A stretch of DNA of 64,000 nucleotides from Mycobacterium ahvazicum (GTDB taxonomy: Bacteria > Actinomycetota > Actinomycetes > Mycobacteriales > Mycobacteriaceae). Position numbers and translations under genes: made by a program. The notes beneath the pieces are model-generated. The model saw nothing but the letters and a program-made list of their open reading frames with translations, was not told the DNA's origin and ran no database searches. This document shows positions 33,829 through 43,795 of this stretch, one piece after another. The stretch spans positions 1 to 64,000 of the forward strand of contig NZ_FXEG02000006.1 in assembly GCF_900176255.2 (NCBI RefSeq), given 5' to 3'. Positions within the stretch are counted from its first letter, which is position 1; each line of letters opens with the position of its first letter.

Positions 33829-36800
33829 ATGAAACCCGCCTACCGGCGGTCCGATCCTCAGCAACCGCCGCGGCGGCGGCAGCCGCCCCCACTACCGTCC
33901 AGGCCGCCCGGCCGGATTCCGGCGCCGACGGGGCCCCTACCACCGGTGACCGACCTGCCCACCCGGCGGGTGGAACTTTCCGACGCCGCCTTGGTATCGC
34001 GGTCGTGGGCGATGGCGCTCGCGACGCTGGTCAGCCGGATCACCGGGTTCGGCCGGATCGTGCTGCTGGCCGCGATCCTGGGTGCGGCGCTGTCCAGCGC
34101 CTTCTCGGTGGCCAATCAGCTGCCGAACCTGGTCGCCGCGCTCGTGCTGGAAGCGACGTTCACCGCGATCTTCGTGCCCGTGCTGGCCCGGGCCGAGCAG
34201 AGCGACGCCGACGGCGGCGCCGCGTTCGTCCGGCGCCTGGTCACGGTGACCACCGCGCTGCTGCTGTTCGCCACGCTGGCGTCGGTGGCGGCCGCGCCGC
34301 TGCTGGTCCGGCTGATGCTGGGCCGCCCCCCGCAGGTCAACGAGCCGCTGACCACCGCGTTCGCCTACCTGCTGCTGCCGCAGGTGCTCGCCTACGGCCT
34401 GACGTCGGTGTTCATGGCGATCCTGAACACCCGCAACGTTTTCGGGCCGACGGCGTGGGCGCCCGTCGTCAACAATGTCGTCGCGCTGGTGACCCTGGCG
34501 GTGTATCTGCTCGTCCCCGGTGAGCTGTCGGTCGATCCCGTCCGGATGGGCAACACCAAGCTGTTGGTGCTCGCCATCGGCACCACGCTGGGCGTCTATG
34601 CGCAGACCGCGGTACTGCTGGTCGCGCTGCGCCGCGAGCGCGTCAGCCTGCGCCCGCTGTGGGGAATCGACGAGCGGCTCAAGCGGTTCGGCGCGATGGC
34701 CGCCGCGATGGTCCTCTATGTGCTGATCAGCCAGCTCGGCCTGGTGGTGGGAAACCAAATCGCCAGCACCGCGGCGGCGTCCGGCCCGGCGATCTACAAC
34801 TACACCTGGCTGGTGCTGATGCTGCCGTTCGGCATGATCGGCGTCACGGTGCTGACCGTCGTGATGCCGCGCCTGAGCCGCAACGCGGCCGCCGACGACA
34901 CCAAAGCCGTGCTGGCCGACCTGTCGCTGGCCACTCGGCTGACGCTGATCACGCTGATTCCGATCGTCGCATTCATGACGGTCGGCGGACCCGCGATCGG
35001 AAGCGCGCTGTTCGCCTACGGCCACTTCGGCGGGGTCGACGCCGGATATCTGGGCGCCGCGATCGCATTGTCGGCGTTCACGCTGATCCCGTACGGCCTG
35101 GTCCTGCTGCAGCTGCGGGTGTTCTACGCCCGCGAGCAGCCCTGGACGCCGATCGTGATCATCCTCGTCGTCACGGCCGTCAAGATCGCCGGTTCGGTGC
35201 TCGCGCCGCACCTGACCAGCGATCCTCAACTGGTGGCCGGCTACCTCGGGCTGGCCAACGGACTCGGGTTCTTCGCCGGTGCGCTCGTCGGCTATTACCT
35301 GTTGCGGCGCACGCTGCTGCCGGCCGGCGGTCAGCTGATCGGGTCCGCGGAGATACGGACGATCCTGGTGACGATCGTCGCGTCGATGCTGGCCGGCCTG
35401 ATCGCCCACATCGCCGACCGGCTGTTGGGGCTGGCCGCCTTGACCGCACATGGCGGCGCCGCCGGTTCGCTGCTGCGGCTGTTGGTGGTGGGCTGCATCA
35501 TGGCGCCGATCATGGTGACGGTCATGGTTCGCGCGCACGTTCCGGAGGCGGTCGCGGCGATGGCGGCCGTTCGCCGCCGAGTCGGCGGTCGCGGCGCCAG
35601 ACCGGCCGCGGTCCTGGAATCCTCGCCGCCCGCCGCCCCACGGGGATCGTCTCAGCCGGGCCCGGTCACGTACCCTGAGCAGAGGAATTCGTCCCCGCCG
35701 GGGGTTGATGCGGTCCAGGAGCCGATCCGGCGCCGGCCTCCGGATCGAGCAGGCGACGCCCGGCTAGCGAAAGGACCGGAGGTGACCGACCGCCCCTTGG
35801 AGAGCGCTGCCGCGGGACCTGGGTCCGGTTTGGGTCCGGGCGGCGACCGACCCTCCCAAATACCAAGGCCGGCTGCCGACGACTTCCAGCCCGACATTCC
35901 GGCCGGGCGCAAGCCCGAACCATCGCCGCCGCGCAACGGAGATCTCGCGCGCGATCGGGCGGCGGAATCGTCGGGCGATGACGTCCACTTGGTTCCCGGT
36001 GCCCGGATCGCCGGGGGCCGGTATCGGCTGCTGGTCTTCCACGGCGGTGCGCCGCCGCTGCAGTTCTGGCAGGCCCTCGACACCGCGCTGGACCGGCAGG
36101 TGGCGCTGACGTTCGTCGATCCGGAGGGCGCCCTACCCGAAGACGTCCTGCAGGAGATCCTGTCCCGCACGCTACGGCTGAGCCGGATCGACAAGCCCGG
36201 CATCGCCCGCGTGCTCGACGTCGTCCGCTCCAGTCATGGTGGCCTGGTCGTCGCCGAGTGGATCCGCGGCGGCTCGCTGCAAGAGGTGGCGGATACCGCG
36301 CCCTCGGCCGTCGGCGCCGTCCGCGCGATGCAGTCGCTGGCCGCGGCCGCCGACACCGCTCACCGCGCCGGCGTCGCCCTGTCGATCGACCACCCCAGCC
36401 GGGTTCGGGTCAGCATCGACGGCGATGTGGTGCTGGCCTACCCGGCGACCATGCCGGACGCCAACCCCGAGGACGACATCCGCGGCATCGGCGCTTCGCT
36501 GTACGCCCTGCTGGTCAACCGGTGGCCGCTGCCGGAGTTCGGGGTGCGCAGCGGGCTCGCGCCGGCCGAGCGGGACGCATCGGGCCTACCCGTCGAACCC
36601 AACTCCATCGATCGCGACATCCCCTTCCAGATCTCGGCGGTCGCCGTCCGTTCGGTTCAGGAAGATGGCGGGATCCGCAGCGCGTCAACGCTTTTGAACC
36701 TTTTGCAGCAGGCCACCGCGGTCGCCGACCGCACCGAGGTGCTCGGCCCCATCGACGACTCGCCGCCGCCCGAAGCCCCGCGGGCGACCGGGCAGGAATA

Positions 36801-37455
36801 CGCGACGTTGGCCCGCCGGCGCCGCAACCTGATCATCGGCGGCGCCGCGGCACTCGCGATCATCGTGGCCGCGTTGTTGGTGCTGGCGTCGATCGTGAGC
36901 AAGATCTTCGGCAATGTCGGCGGCGGCCTCAACAAGGACGAGCTCGGGCTCAACGGGCCGAGCTCGTCGAGCGCCTCGTCGTCGCCGAACCCCGCGCCGG
37001 CGGGCAGCATCGTCAAACCCACTCGGGCGACGGTCTTTTCGCCCGACGGCGATGCCGACAATCCGGGTACGGCCGGGCAGGCGATCGACGGCGACCCCAC
37101 CACCGCCTGGGCGACCGAGGTCTATACCGACGCCGTGCCGTTCCCCAGCTTCAAGCAGGGCGAGGGGCTGATCCTGCAGCTGCCGAAACCCACGGTGATA
37201 GGCCAGGTCAGCATCGACACGCCGAGCAGCGGCACCAAGGTCGAGATTCGCGCGGCGTCCACGGCGTCGCCCTCGAAGCTGGACGACACCACCGTGCTGG
37301 CCCCGGCGTTCACCCTGAAGCCCGGTCATAACGTCATTCCGGTCAAGGCCGGTGCCCCGACGTCGAACCTGCTGGTGTGGATCTCCACTTTGGGAACCAC
37401 CAGCGGCAAGAGCCAGGCCGGCTTCTCGGAGATCACCGTTCAAGCCGCGTCCTGA
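33829..37455 (+). CDS. MurJ/MviN-like flippase with C-terminal pseudokinase and sugar-binding-like domains
   Basis: A 1208-residue homologue of Rv3910. The N-terminal 60 residues are proline-rich. About fourteen transmembrane helices (about 60-590) form the MOP-superfamily MviN domain, with RITGFGRIVLLAAILG and LVVGNQIAS; this domain flips lipid II. A linker leads to a pseudokinase domain (about 720-960) lacking HRD and DFG, which in M. tuberculosis is phosphorylated by PknB and recruits FhaA. A further transmembrane helix (about 1005-1025) precedes an external beta-rich domain (AIDGDPTTAWATE) of the discoidin type. The start is just downstream of adapter sequence, so a few upstream residues could be missing. 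Confidence 0.9.
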   Translation: MKPAYRRSDPQQPPRRRQPPPLPSRPPGRIPAPTGPLPPVTDLPTRRVELSDAALVSRSWAMALATLVSRITGFGRIVLLAAILGAALSSAFSVANQLPNLVAALVLEATFTAIFVPVLARAEQSDADGGAAFVRRLVTVTTALLLFATLASVAAAPLLVRLMLGRPPQVNEPLTTAFAYLLLPQVLAYGLTSVFMAILNTRNVFGPTAWAPVVNNVVALVTLAVYLLVPGELSVDPVRMGNTKLLVLAIGTTLGVYAQTAVLLVALRRERVSLRPLWGIDERLKRFGAMAAAMVLYVLISQLGLVVGNQIASTAAASGPAIYNYTWLVLMLPFGMIGVTVLTVVMPRLSRNAAADDTKAVLADLSLATRLTLITLIPIVAFMTVGGPAIGSALFAYGHFGGVDAGYLGAAIALSAFTLIPYGLVLLQLRVFYAREQPWTPIVIILVVTAVKIAGSVLAPHLTSDPQLVAGYLGLANGLGFFAGALVGYYLLRRTLLPAGGQLIGSAEIRTILVTIVASMLAGLIAHIADRLLGLAALTAHGGAAGSLLRLLVVGCIMAPIMVTVMVRAHVPEAVAAMAAVRRRVGGRGARPAAVLESSPPAAPRGSSQPGPVTYPEQRNSSPPGVDAVQEPIRRRPPDRAGDARLAKGPEVTDRPLESAAAGPGSGLGPGGDRPSQIPRPAADDFQPDIPAGRKPEPSPPRNGDLARDRAAESSGDDVHLVPGARIAGGRYRLLVFHGGAPPLQFWQALDTALDRQVALTFVDPEGALPEDVLQEILSRTLRLSRIDKPGIARVLDVVRSSHGGLVVAEWIRGGSLQEVADTAPSAVGAVRAMQSLAAAADTAHRAGVALSIDHPSRVRVSIDGDVVLAYPATMPDANPEDDIRGIGASLYALLVNRWPLPEFGVRSGLAPAERDASGLPVEPNSIDRDIPFQISAVAVRSVQEDGGIRSASTLLNLLQQATAVADRTEVLGPIDDSPPPEAPRATGQEYATLARRRRNLIIGGAAALAIIVAALLVLASIVSKIFGNVGGGLNKDELGLNGPSSSSASSSPNPAPAGSIVKPTRATVFSPDGDADNPGTAGQAIDGDPTTAWATEVYTDAVPFPSFKQGEGLILQLPKPTVIGQVSIDTPSSGTKVEIRAASTASPSKLDDTTVLAPAFTLKPGHNVIPVKAGAPTSNLLVWISTLGTTSGKSQAGFSEITVQAAS

Positions 37456-37516
37456 GACTCACAACCACGCCCTCGGGTGAAGTGCCGCGGGGCAACCGAT
37501 TGGATACTGTCCGGCC

Positions 37517-38104
37517 GTGGGCGTCGGGGGGTATATCCAGCAGGAACGCAGTGATGCCGAGCTGCTGGCCGCCCATGTCGCCGGGGATCGCTACGCGTTC
37601 GGCGAGCTGTTCGGCCGCCACCGGCGCCAGCTGCATCGCCTTGCCCGGCTGACCACTCGCACACCCGAGGACGCCGAAGACGCGCTGCAGGACGCCATGC
37701 TGTCGGCACACCGCGGCGCCGGCTCCTTTCGGTATGACGCCGCGGTCGGCAGCTGGCTGCACCGGATCGTGGTCAACGCCTGCCTGGATCGGCTGCGGCG
37801 CACCAAATCTCACCGGACGGCGCCGCTCGAGGATGTTTATCCGGTGCCCGATCGTACGGCTCAGGTCGAAACCGCGATGGTGGTGCAACGCGCGCTGATG
37901 CGGTTACCGCTCGAGCAACGCGCCACGATCGTGGCCGTCGACATGCAGGGCTATTCGATCGCCGACACCGCGGCGCTGCTGGGCGTCGCCGAGGGCACGG
38001 TCAAAAGCAGATGCGCGCGTGCCCGAGTGCGGCTGGCCCACCTGCTCGGCTATCTGGATGCAGGCGCCCACACCACCCCCGACCGCCCCGGCGGCCAGCG
38101 TTAA
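37517..38104 (+). CDS. sigM: ECF RNA polymerase sigma factor SigM
   Basis: A 195-residue ECF sigma factor homologous to Rv3911. Region 2 includes EDAEDALQDAMLSAHR and SWLHRIVVNACLDRLRR; region 4 includes LPLEQRATIVAVDMQGYS and AEGTVKSRCARARVRL. SigM of M. tuberculosis controls a small set of genes that includes esx and PPE genes. The start is GTG 37517, 61 bases after the MurJ-like gene. The next gene encodes the cognate anti-sigma factor. Confidence 0.93.
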   Translation: MGVGGYIQQERSDAELLAAHVAGDRYAFGELFGRHRRQLHRLARLTTRTPEDAEDALQDAMLSAHRGAGSFRYDAAVGSWLHRIVVNACLDRLRRTKSHRTAPLEDVYPVPDRTAQVETAMVVQRALMRLPLEQRATIVAVDMQGYSIADTAALLGVAEGTVKSRCARARVRLAHLLGYLDAGAHTTPDRPGGQR

Positions 38105-38151
38105 CGGGCCGGGCGCGACCGCCGGTCCGGGCATGGCGGACACTGGGGCGG

Positions 38152-38928
38152 ATGGGCGAGGCGGAGAACGAACCGGCGGATCACGATCCGGATCCGCGGA
38201 ATGCGGGAGCGGACCCGGCGCTGACGGCGGAGTCGCTCGCCGACCTGCAGGCCGGTCTACTGGACGACGAAGCCGCCGCCCGGCTGCGCCGGCAAGTGCG
38301 CCACGACCCGGACGCCCAACAGGTCCTGAGGGCGTTGAACCAGGTGCGCCGCGATGTTGCGGCCCTCGGCGCGGATCCGGAATCGGCGCCTGAACCACCG
38401 GCCGAGACGACGCACCGGATCTCCGCGGCGCTGCGGGCGGCGTCCCCCGGTGCCTCGGCGACCGTGCTGACTCACGCCGCACGCCCACGCATCCGCCCTG
38501 CGCGGATCGCCGCCGGCGTGGCCGGTGTCGGCGCGGCGCTCGCGGCGGTCGGTTTCGGCACGGCGGCGCTGCTCAACGAGCCCGAAGCCGCCCCGAGCAC
38601 CCCGACCACCGCCATGCACATCACGGTGTCGACCCCACCGATGGCGATCCCGCTGTCCGCGTCCGAAATCGGCGCCCTGCTGGGCCGTGCTCCCGATTAC
38701 GGTCCGCTCGGCGACCCCGGCCGGCGCGCATCCTGCTTGGGCGGTCTCGGTTATCCGGCTTCCACGCAGGTGCTCGCCGCGCGGCCGATCGAGATCAACG
38801 CTCGTCCCGGCGTGCTGCTGGTGCTGCCCGCCGATAGTCCGGGCGACCTTGCGGTCTTTGCGGTGGCCCTGAACTGCAGCGCCGCCGATACGGGGCTGTT
38901 AGCCAGCACCCAGGTCCCCCGCCCTTAA
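38152..38928 (+). CDS. rsmA: Anti-sigma-M factor RsmA
   Basis: A 258-residue homologue of Rv3912. The cytoplasmic N-terminal domain (about 20-75, ADLQAGLLDDEAAARLRRQV) would bind SigM. One transmembrane helix spans about residues 123-145 (IAAGVAGVGAALAAVGFG), followed by an external C-terminal domain. It lacks the HxxxCxxC zinc motif of many anti-sigma factors. ATG 38152 gives a length close to the M. tuberculosis protein. A longer frame from 38011 overlaps sigM and is not supported. It is 47 bases after sigM. This rsmA is unrelated to the rRNA methylase of the same name. Confidence 0.85.
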   Translation: MGEAENEPADHDPDPRNAGADPALTAESLADLQAGLLDDEAAARLRRQVRHDPDAQQVLRALNQVRRDVAALGADPESAPEPPAETTHRISAALRAASPGASATVLTHAARPRIRPARIAAGVAGVGAALAAVGFGTAALLNEPEAAPSTPTTAMHITVSTPPMAIPLSASEIGALLGRAPDYGPLGDPGRRASCLGGLGYPASTQVLAARPIEINARPGVLLVLPADSPGDLAVFAVALNCSAADTGLLASTQVPRP

Positions 38929-39022
38929 GGTGGTGGCACGTGTTGCGCGACACGGCCGGGAACACCCGCGCCTAGGCTGGCGTTCGACACGATTGAGAAA
39001 TCTGTATCCCTGAAAGGCTCGC

Positions 39023-40039
39023 ATGACCGATACCGCTCATGACAAAGTCCACGACGTCATCGTCATCGGTTCCGGTCCGGCCGGGTACACGGCAGCCCTC
39101 TACGCGGCGCGCGCGCAACTGGCCCCGGTGGTCTTCGAAGGCACGTCGTTCGGCGGCGCGCTGATGACCACGACCGAAGTGGAGAACTACCCCGGCTTCC
39201 GCGACGGCATCACCGGCCCGGAGCTGATGGACCAGATGCGCGAGCAGGCGTTGCGCTTCGGGGCCGACCTGCGGATGGAAGACGTCGAATCCGTTTCGCT
39301 GGACGGCCCGGTCAAGTCCGTTGTGACCGCCGAAGGTGAGACCTTCAAGGCGCGCGCCGTCATCTTGGCGATGGGGGCCGCGGCGCGTTACCTGCAAGTG
39401 CCCGGCGAGCAGGAGTTGCTGGGCCGCGGGGTCAGCGCATGTGCCACCTGTGACGGGTTCTTCTTCCGCGACCAGGACATCGCCGTGATCGGCGGCGGTG
39501 ATTCGGCGATGGAAGAGGCGACGTTCTTGACCCGATTCGCCCGCAGCGTGACGCTGGTGCACCGTCGTGACGAATTCCGGGCCTCCAAGATCATGCTCGA
39601 GCGCGCACGCACCAACGACAAGATCAAATTCATCACCAACCAGACCGTGCTGGCGGTGGACGGCGAGACAACCGTCACTGGATTGCAGTTGCGCGACAAC
39701 GTAACTGGTGAAGAGACCACGCTCCCGGTCACGGGTGTGTTCGTCGCGATCGGCCATGAACCCCGGTCGGCTCTGGTGCGCGACGTCATCGATGTCGACC
39801 CGGACGGCTACGTACTTGTCAAGGGACGCACCACGAACACCACGATCGAAGGTGTCTTCGCGGCGGGCGACCTGGTGGACCGTACCTACCGGCAAGCCGT
39901 CACCGCGGCGGGCAGTGGCTGTGCGGCGGCCATTGACGCCGAGCGCTGGTTGGCCGAGCACGAAGAGACCGAAGCCGCCGGCGAAAAGCCGGCGGCCGGA
40001 AATGCGGACGACACTGATTTGATTGGAGCACCACGATGA
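39023..40039 (+). CDS. trxB: Thioredoxin reductase
   Basis: A 338-residue NADPH-dependent flavoprotein homologous to TrxB2 (Rv3913). The FAD-binding GSGPAG is at 16-21, the redox pair C140-A-T-C143 is in SACATCDGFFF, and the NADPH-binding GGGDSA lies near residue 158. The C-terminal FAD motif is GVFAAGDLVD. It recycles the thioredoxin encoded by the next gene, whose start overlaps this stop by four bases. It is essential in mycobacteria. Confidence 0.97.
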   Translation: MTDTAHDKVHDVIVIGSGPAGYTAALYAARAQLAPVVFEGTSFGGALMTTTEVENYPGFRDGITGPELMDQMREQALRFGADLRMEDVESVSLDGPVKSVVTAEGETFKARAVILAMGAAARYLQVPGEQELLGRGVSACATCDGFFFRDQDIAVIGGGDSAMEEATFLTRFARSVTLVHRRDEFRASKIMLERARTNDKIKFITNQTVLAVDGETTVTGLQLRDNVTGEETTLPVTGVFVAIGHEPRSALVRDVIDVDPDGYVLVKGRTTNTTIEGVFAAGDLVDRTYRQAVTAAGSGCAAAIDAERWLAEHEETEAAGEKPAAGNADDTDLIGAPR

Positions 40040-40389
40040 GCGACGCCGAAAAAGCCGGGGCCACAAAGGAAGTCTCTGACGCTTCCTTCTCCGCGGACGT
40101 GTTATCCAGCAATAAGCCTGTGCTGGTTGACTTTTGGGCGACATGGTGCGGACCGTGCAAGATGGTTGCACCCGTTCTCGAAGAGATCGCGGCCGAGCGG
40201 TCGGATCAGCTGACCGTCGCCAAGCTCGACGTCGACGCGAATCCGGAGACGGCGCGTGACTTCCAGGTGGTATCGATCCCGACGATGATCCTGTTCAAGG
40301 ACGGCCAGCCGGTGAAGCGCATCGTCGGCGCGAAGGGCAAGGCGGCGCTACTGCGCGAGCTCTCCGACGCGGTGCCCAACCTCACCTGA
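40036..40389 (+). CDS. trxC: Thioredoxin
   Basis: A 117-residue thioredoxin homologous to TrxC (Rv3914). The active site is W37-C38-G-P-C41 within FWATWCGPCKMV, and the cis-proline is in VVSIPTMILF. It accepts electrons from the adjacent thioredoxin reductase and reduces cytoplasmic disulfides. The gene starts within the trxB stop (ATGA). Confidence 0.97.
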   Translation: MSDAEKAGATKEVSDASFSADVLSSNKPVLVDFWATWCGPCKMVAPVLEEIAAERSDQLTVAKLDVDANPETARDFQVVSIPTMILFKDGQPVKRIVGAKGKAALLRELSDAVPNLT

Positions 40390-40521
40390 TCGCGATCCTG
40401 TTTGCGGCGGCGCATCGCCGTTCAGCCTGGGGTTTTCCGGAAATTGAGAAGAATCTGCGACAATACCGGTTAGCTGTAGTGCGTTTGTCAGCCTGTCAGT
40501 TTGTCCCGGAGGGCCCTTGGT

Positions 40522-41742
40522 ATGTCGAGTCCGCGCCGCGAAAACGGCGACGCTCTGCGCTGTGGTGACCGCAGCGCAGCGGTGACCGAAATCCGGGCCT
40601 CACTGGCTGCATTAGGGCTACTGGACAGCGCTGGCGAAGATCTGACGACGGGCCGGCATGTGGCCCTCGAGGTCTTCGACACGCAGCTTGACCATGCCGT
40701 CCGCGCCTTCCAGCAGCATCGTGGGCTGCTGGTCGACGGCATCGTCGGCGAGGCGACTTACCGGGCACTCAAAGAGGCGTCCTACCGGCTCGGCGCGCGC
40801 ACGCTGTACCACCAATTCGGCGCTCCGCTCTACGGCGACGACGTCGCGACATTGCAGGCCCGGCTGCAAGATCTCGGTTTCTACACCGGCCTGGTCGACG
40901 GCCATTTCGGCCTGCAAACTCACAACGCGTTGATGTCGTACCAACGCGAGTACGGGATGTCGGCGGATGGCATTTGCGGGCCGGAAACCTTGCGCTCCTT
41001 GTACTTTCTGAGTTCACGGGTTAGCGGCGGTTCGCCCCACGCCATTCGCGAAGAAGAACTCGTCCGGCGCTCCGGTCCCCGGCTCTCGGGCAAGCGGATC
41101 ATCATCGATCCGGGTCGCGGCGGTGACGACCATGGTCTGATCGCACACGGCCCGACCGGCCCGGTCAGTGAAGCAGATATCCTGTGGGACTTGGCGAGTC
41201 GGCTGGAAGGCCGGATGACCGCGATCGGCATGGAGACCTTCCTGTCCCGCCCGACCAACCGCAGCCCGTCGGACGCCGAACGGGCCGCCACCGCCAACAA
41301 CGTCGGTGCCGACCTGATGATCAGCTTGCGCTGCGAAGCTCAGGTCAGCTCTTCTGCCAACGGCGTGGCCTCGTTCCACTTCGGCAACTCGCATGGGTCG
41401 GTATCGACCATCGGCCGCAATCTCGCCGACTTCATCCAGCGAGAAGTGGTGGCCCGCACCGGGTTACGCGATTGCCGGACGCATGGGCGCACCTGGGATC
41501 TGCTGCGACTGACCCGGATGCCCACCGTCCAGGTCGACGTCGGCTACATCACCAACCCCGGTGACCGGGACAGGCTGCTTTCGACGCAAACGCGCGATGC
41601 GGTGGCCGAAGGCATCCTGGCCGCGGTCAAGCGGCTCTACCTGCTCGGCAAGAACGACCGGCCCACCGGCACCTTCACTTTCGCCGAGCTCCTTGCGCAC
41701 GAATTGTCGGTCGAACGGACGACCCGCCTCGGCGGTACTTAA
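40522..41742 (+). CDS. cwlM: CwlM, peptidoglycan-synthesis regulator with amidase_3 fold
   Basis: A 406-residue homologue of Rv3915. Two peptidoglycan-binding helices-type repeats (about 15-75 and 95-160, including FGAPLYGDDVATLQ) precede an N-acetylmuramoyl-L-alanine amidase-like domain (about 190-385, KRIIIDPGRGGDDHG). There is no signal peptide. Family knowledge: CwlM is cytoplasmic and, once phosphorylated by PknB, activates MurA. The start at 40522 gives the same length as M. tuberculosis. Its stop overlaps the convergent downstream gene by four bases. Confidence 0.93.
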   Translation: MSSPRRENGDALRCGDRSAAVTEIRASLAALGLLDSAGEDLTTGRHVALEVFDTQLDHAVRAFQQHRGLLVDGIVGEATYRALKEASYRLGARTLYHQFGAPLYGDDVATLQARLQDLGFYTGLVDGHFGLQTHNALMSYQREYGMSADGICGPETLRSLYFLSSRVSGGSPHAIREEELVRRSGPRLSGKRIIIDPGRGGDDHGLIAHGPTGPVSEADILWDLASRLEGRMTAIGMETFLSRPTNRSPSDAERAATANNVGADLMISLRCEAQVSSSANGVASFHFGNSHGSVSTIGRNLADFIQREVVARTGLRDCRTHGRTWDLLRLTRMPTVQVDVGYITNPGDRDRLLSTQTRDAVAEGILAAVKRLYLLGKNDRPTGTFTFAELLAHELSVERTTRLGGT

Positions 41743-42503
41743 CCGTTTCGCTTGTTCTGCAACGTATTTCCGGCCTTCAAAACATTGCAAGACCCGGCGC
41801 CGACCGGCTGCTGAAGCTCGGCGTTCTGCAGTAGGCGCTCCAGGGCCGCTTCCACCTCTGCCTTCCAGCCCAGGCCCTTGTCGAGCTCGAGGCGTAGCCG
41901 CGGGAAATACGGATGTGGCGCTACCACAACGAAACCCACGTCTTTCAAGAACTCCGCATCGATGATGCAGCGGTCCACCGAGCAATCCCCCAGGGACTCC
42001 AGCACCGGCCGGACGTCGGGGTCGGCGAGCGTGGGGTCCAGCGACTCCGACGCCGCCGGGGTGCGACCGAATGCTTCCAGCGCGCGGACCCCGCGACGCA
42101 TCAACTCGTCGATCACCCGGGCCAGCAGATCATGTGGCAAGTCGTCGGGGGCGTGGCCGAGTTCGACGCCCATCGAGGTCAGCAGGACGGCATCCGGAGA
42201 CACCGGAGCGGTAGGAAACCGATGCGCTCGCGGCACCGCCCCCGGCGGCGCGTACAGCACATAGCCCAGACACGGCGGATCGGTGACGCTTTGCTCGTCG
42301 GGAATCGCGGTCGCGACCTGGCCGCACGACCCCCACTCCAGCATCACCATCGACAGCCATGCTTCTTTTTCGAATTCTGGGTCGGCGAGGTGGTCTTGAT
42401 CGCCGAGGGTCGCGGGATCGACCTCCCAGAAGACACAGCGGCGCGCATGCTTGGGCAGCTGCTCGAAGCCTTCGAGCCGCAGGGGCGTGATTCGAGCAGA
42501 CAC
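41739..42503 (-). CDS. Rv3916c-like hypothetical protein (acetyltransferase-like)
   Basis: A 254-residue protein closely similar to Rv3916c, with ITPLRLEGFEQLPKHARRCVFWEVDP, AWLSMVMLEWGSCGQVA and CLGYVLYAPPGAVPRAHRFP. The last element is suggestive of a GNAT-type acetyltransferase beta-strand and CoA-binding region. The true activity is untested to my knowledge. GTG 42503 (VSARITPL) matches the known start; the frame to 42632 is not conserved. It is convergent with cwlM and upstream of parB on the same strand. Confidence 0.82.
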   Translation of the reverse strand: MSARITPLRLEGFEQLPKHARRCVFWEVDPATLGDQDHLADPEFEKEAWLSMVMLEWGSCGQVATAIPDEQSVTDPPCLGYVLYAPPGAVPRAHRFPTAPVSPDAVLLTSMGVELGHAPDDLPHDLLARVIDELMRRGVRALEAFGRTPAASESLDPTLADPDVRPVLESLGDCSVDRCIIDAEFLKDVGFVVVAPHPYFPRLRLELDKGLGWKAEVEAALERLLQNAELQQPVGAGSCNVLKAGNTLQNKRNG

Positions 42504-42788
42504 TAGCCTCCTGGCTTCCGTGCGTATCGCAGCCCATTGCCGCAAGCCCGGCTGTACCCAGGCTGACGTGCACCACCAACCGCTCCAGGATAGGAGAGTT
42601 TGTTGTTCTCGGGCCAGTGTTGACCCGGCCACTCCGGCGCCGCGTCCGAAACGCTCCGAATCGCGCCAGCGGCGGCGGCCGGGCCTCGAAAAGGCTTGTT
42701 GTACAACGGAACTCCGCGGTCGAGGTGGTCAGGTCGGCCTTCGTAACACACCCGTTGTCACAGTGACGTAATTACACCGTGTAACGGG

Positions 42789-43772
42789 TCATGCCTTGGG
42801 CGGGGTCATGGTGTCGATAATCCGCTGTAGATCCTCGACCGAGGCGAACTCCACCACAATTCTGCCCTTGCGCTTGCCCAGGCTGACGGTGACCCGGGTG
42901 TCGAAGGTGTTCGACAGCCGCTCGGCAACGTCTTGCAGACCGGGCATCTGGATCGGCTTGCGGCGCGGCGCTGCCGGGGCCGCCGCATCACCACGGTTGG
43001 CCAATGTCACGGCCTCCTCGGTGGCGCGCACCGACAGACCCTCTGCGACGATCCGGCTCGCCAGCTCCTCCTGCGCTTCTGGCCCGGATTCCAGCGACAG
43101 CAGCGCGCGGGCGTGGCCGGCGGACAGCACTCCGGCGGCCACTCGGCGCTGCACGGCGATCGGCAGTTTGAGCAACCGGATCATGTTGCTGATTAACGGC
43201 CGTGACCGTCCGATTCGCGAGGCCAGTTCGTCGTGGGTAACGCCGAACTCATCGAGCAGCTGCTGGTATGCGGCGGCTTCTTCCAACGGGTTCAGTTGTG
43301 CCCGGTGGATGTTCTCGAGAAGAGCGTCGCGCAACAGGTTGTCGTCGGTGGTCTCTCGCACAATGGCGGGAAGGGTCGCCAGCTGCGCCTCCTGGGCTGC
43401 CCGCCAGCGCCGCTCCCCCATCACGATCTGGTACCGCGCGCCGCCCGGTGCCGGGGTGACCGCACGCACCACGATCGGCTGCAAAAGGCCGAACTCGCGG
43501 ATCGAGTGCACCAACTCCGCCAGTGCCTCGTCGTCGAATACCTGCCTGGGCTGCTTGGGGTTGGGTTCGATATCGGCCGGCGAGATCTCGCGATACACCG
43601 CACCCATCTCGTTGGCTACTGGTGCCGGCCCGCCGATCAGCACATCGGCCGCGGCGTCGCCCATCCTCGGACCCAGCGTCGCGGGTCCCCCGTCGGCTTC
43701 GGCGGGTCCGGTGGGAATCAGGGCCGCGAGACCTCGGCCGAGCCCGCCCTTCTTTTTGCCCGCACTCGTCAT
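42789..43772 (-). CDS. parB: Chromosome-partitioning protein ParB
   Basis: A 327-residue ParB. The N-terminal CTPase domain has MGERRWRAAQEA (GERRxR motif) near residue 125, after IEPNPKQPRQVFD. The central helix-turn-helix (THDELASRIGRSRPLISN) binds parS, and the C-terminal region dimerises. ParB loads at the two parS sites nearby and moves the origin with ParA. ATG 43772 (MTSAGKKKGG) is preferred; the frame is open to 44111 but overlaps parA. It follows parA by 23 bases. Confidence 0.95.
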   Translation of the reverse strand: MTSAGKKKGGLGRGLAALIPTGPAEADGGPATLGPRMGDAAADVLIGGPAPVANEMGAVYREISPADIEPNPKQPRQVFDDEALAELVHSIREFGLLQPIVVRAVTPAPGGARYQIVMGERRWRAAQEAQLATLPAIVRETTDDNLLRDALLENIHRAQLNPLEEAAAYQQLLDEFGVTHDELASRIGRSRPLISNMIRLLKLPIAVQRRVAAGVLSAGHARALLSLESGPEAQEELASRIVAEGLSVRATEEAVTLANRGDAAAPAAPRRKPIQMPGLQDVAERLSNTFDTRVTVSLGKRKGRIVVEFASVEDLQRIIDTMTPPKA

Positions 43773-43795
43773 TGTCGTCCCTTCACGAATGGTGG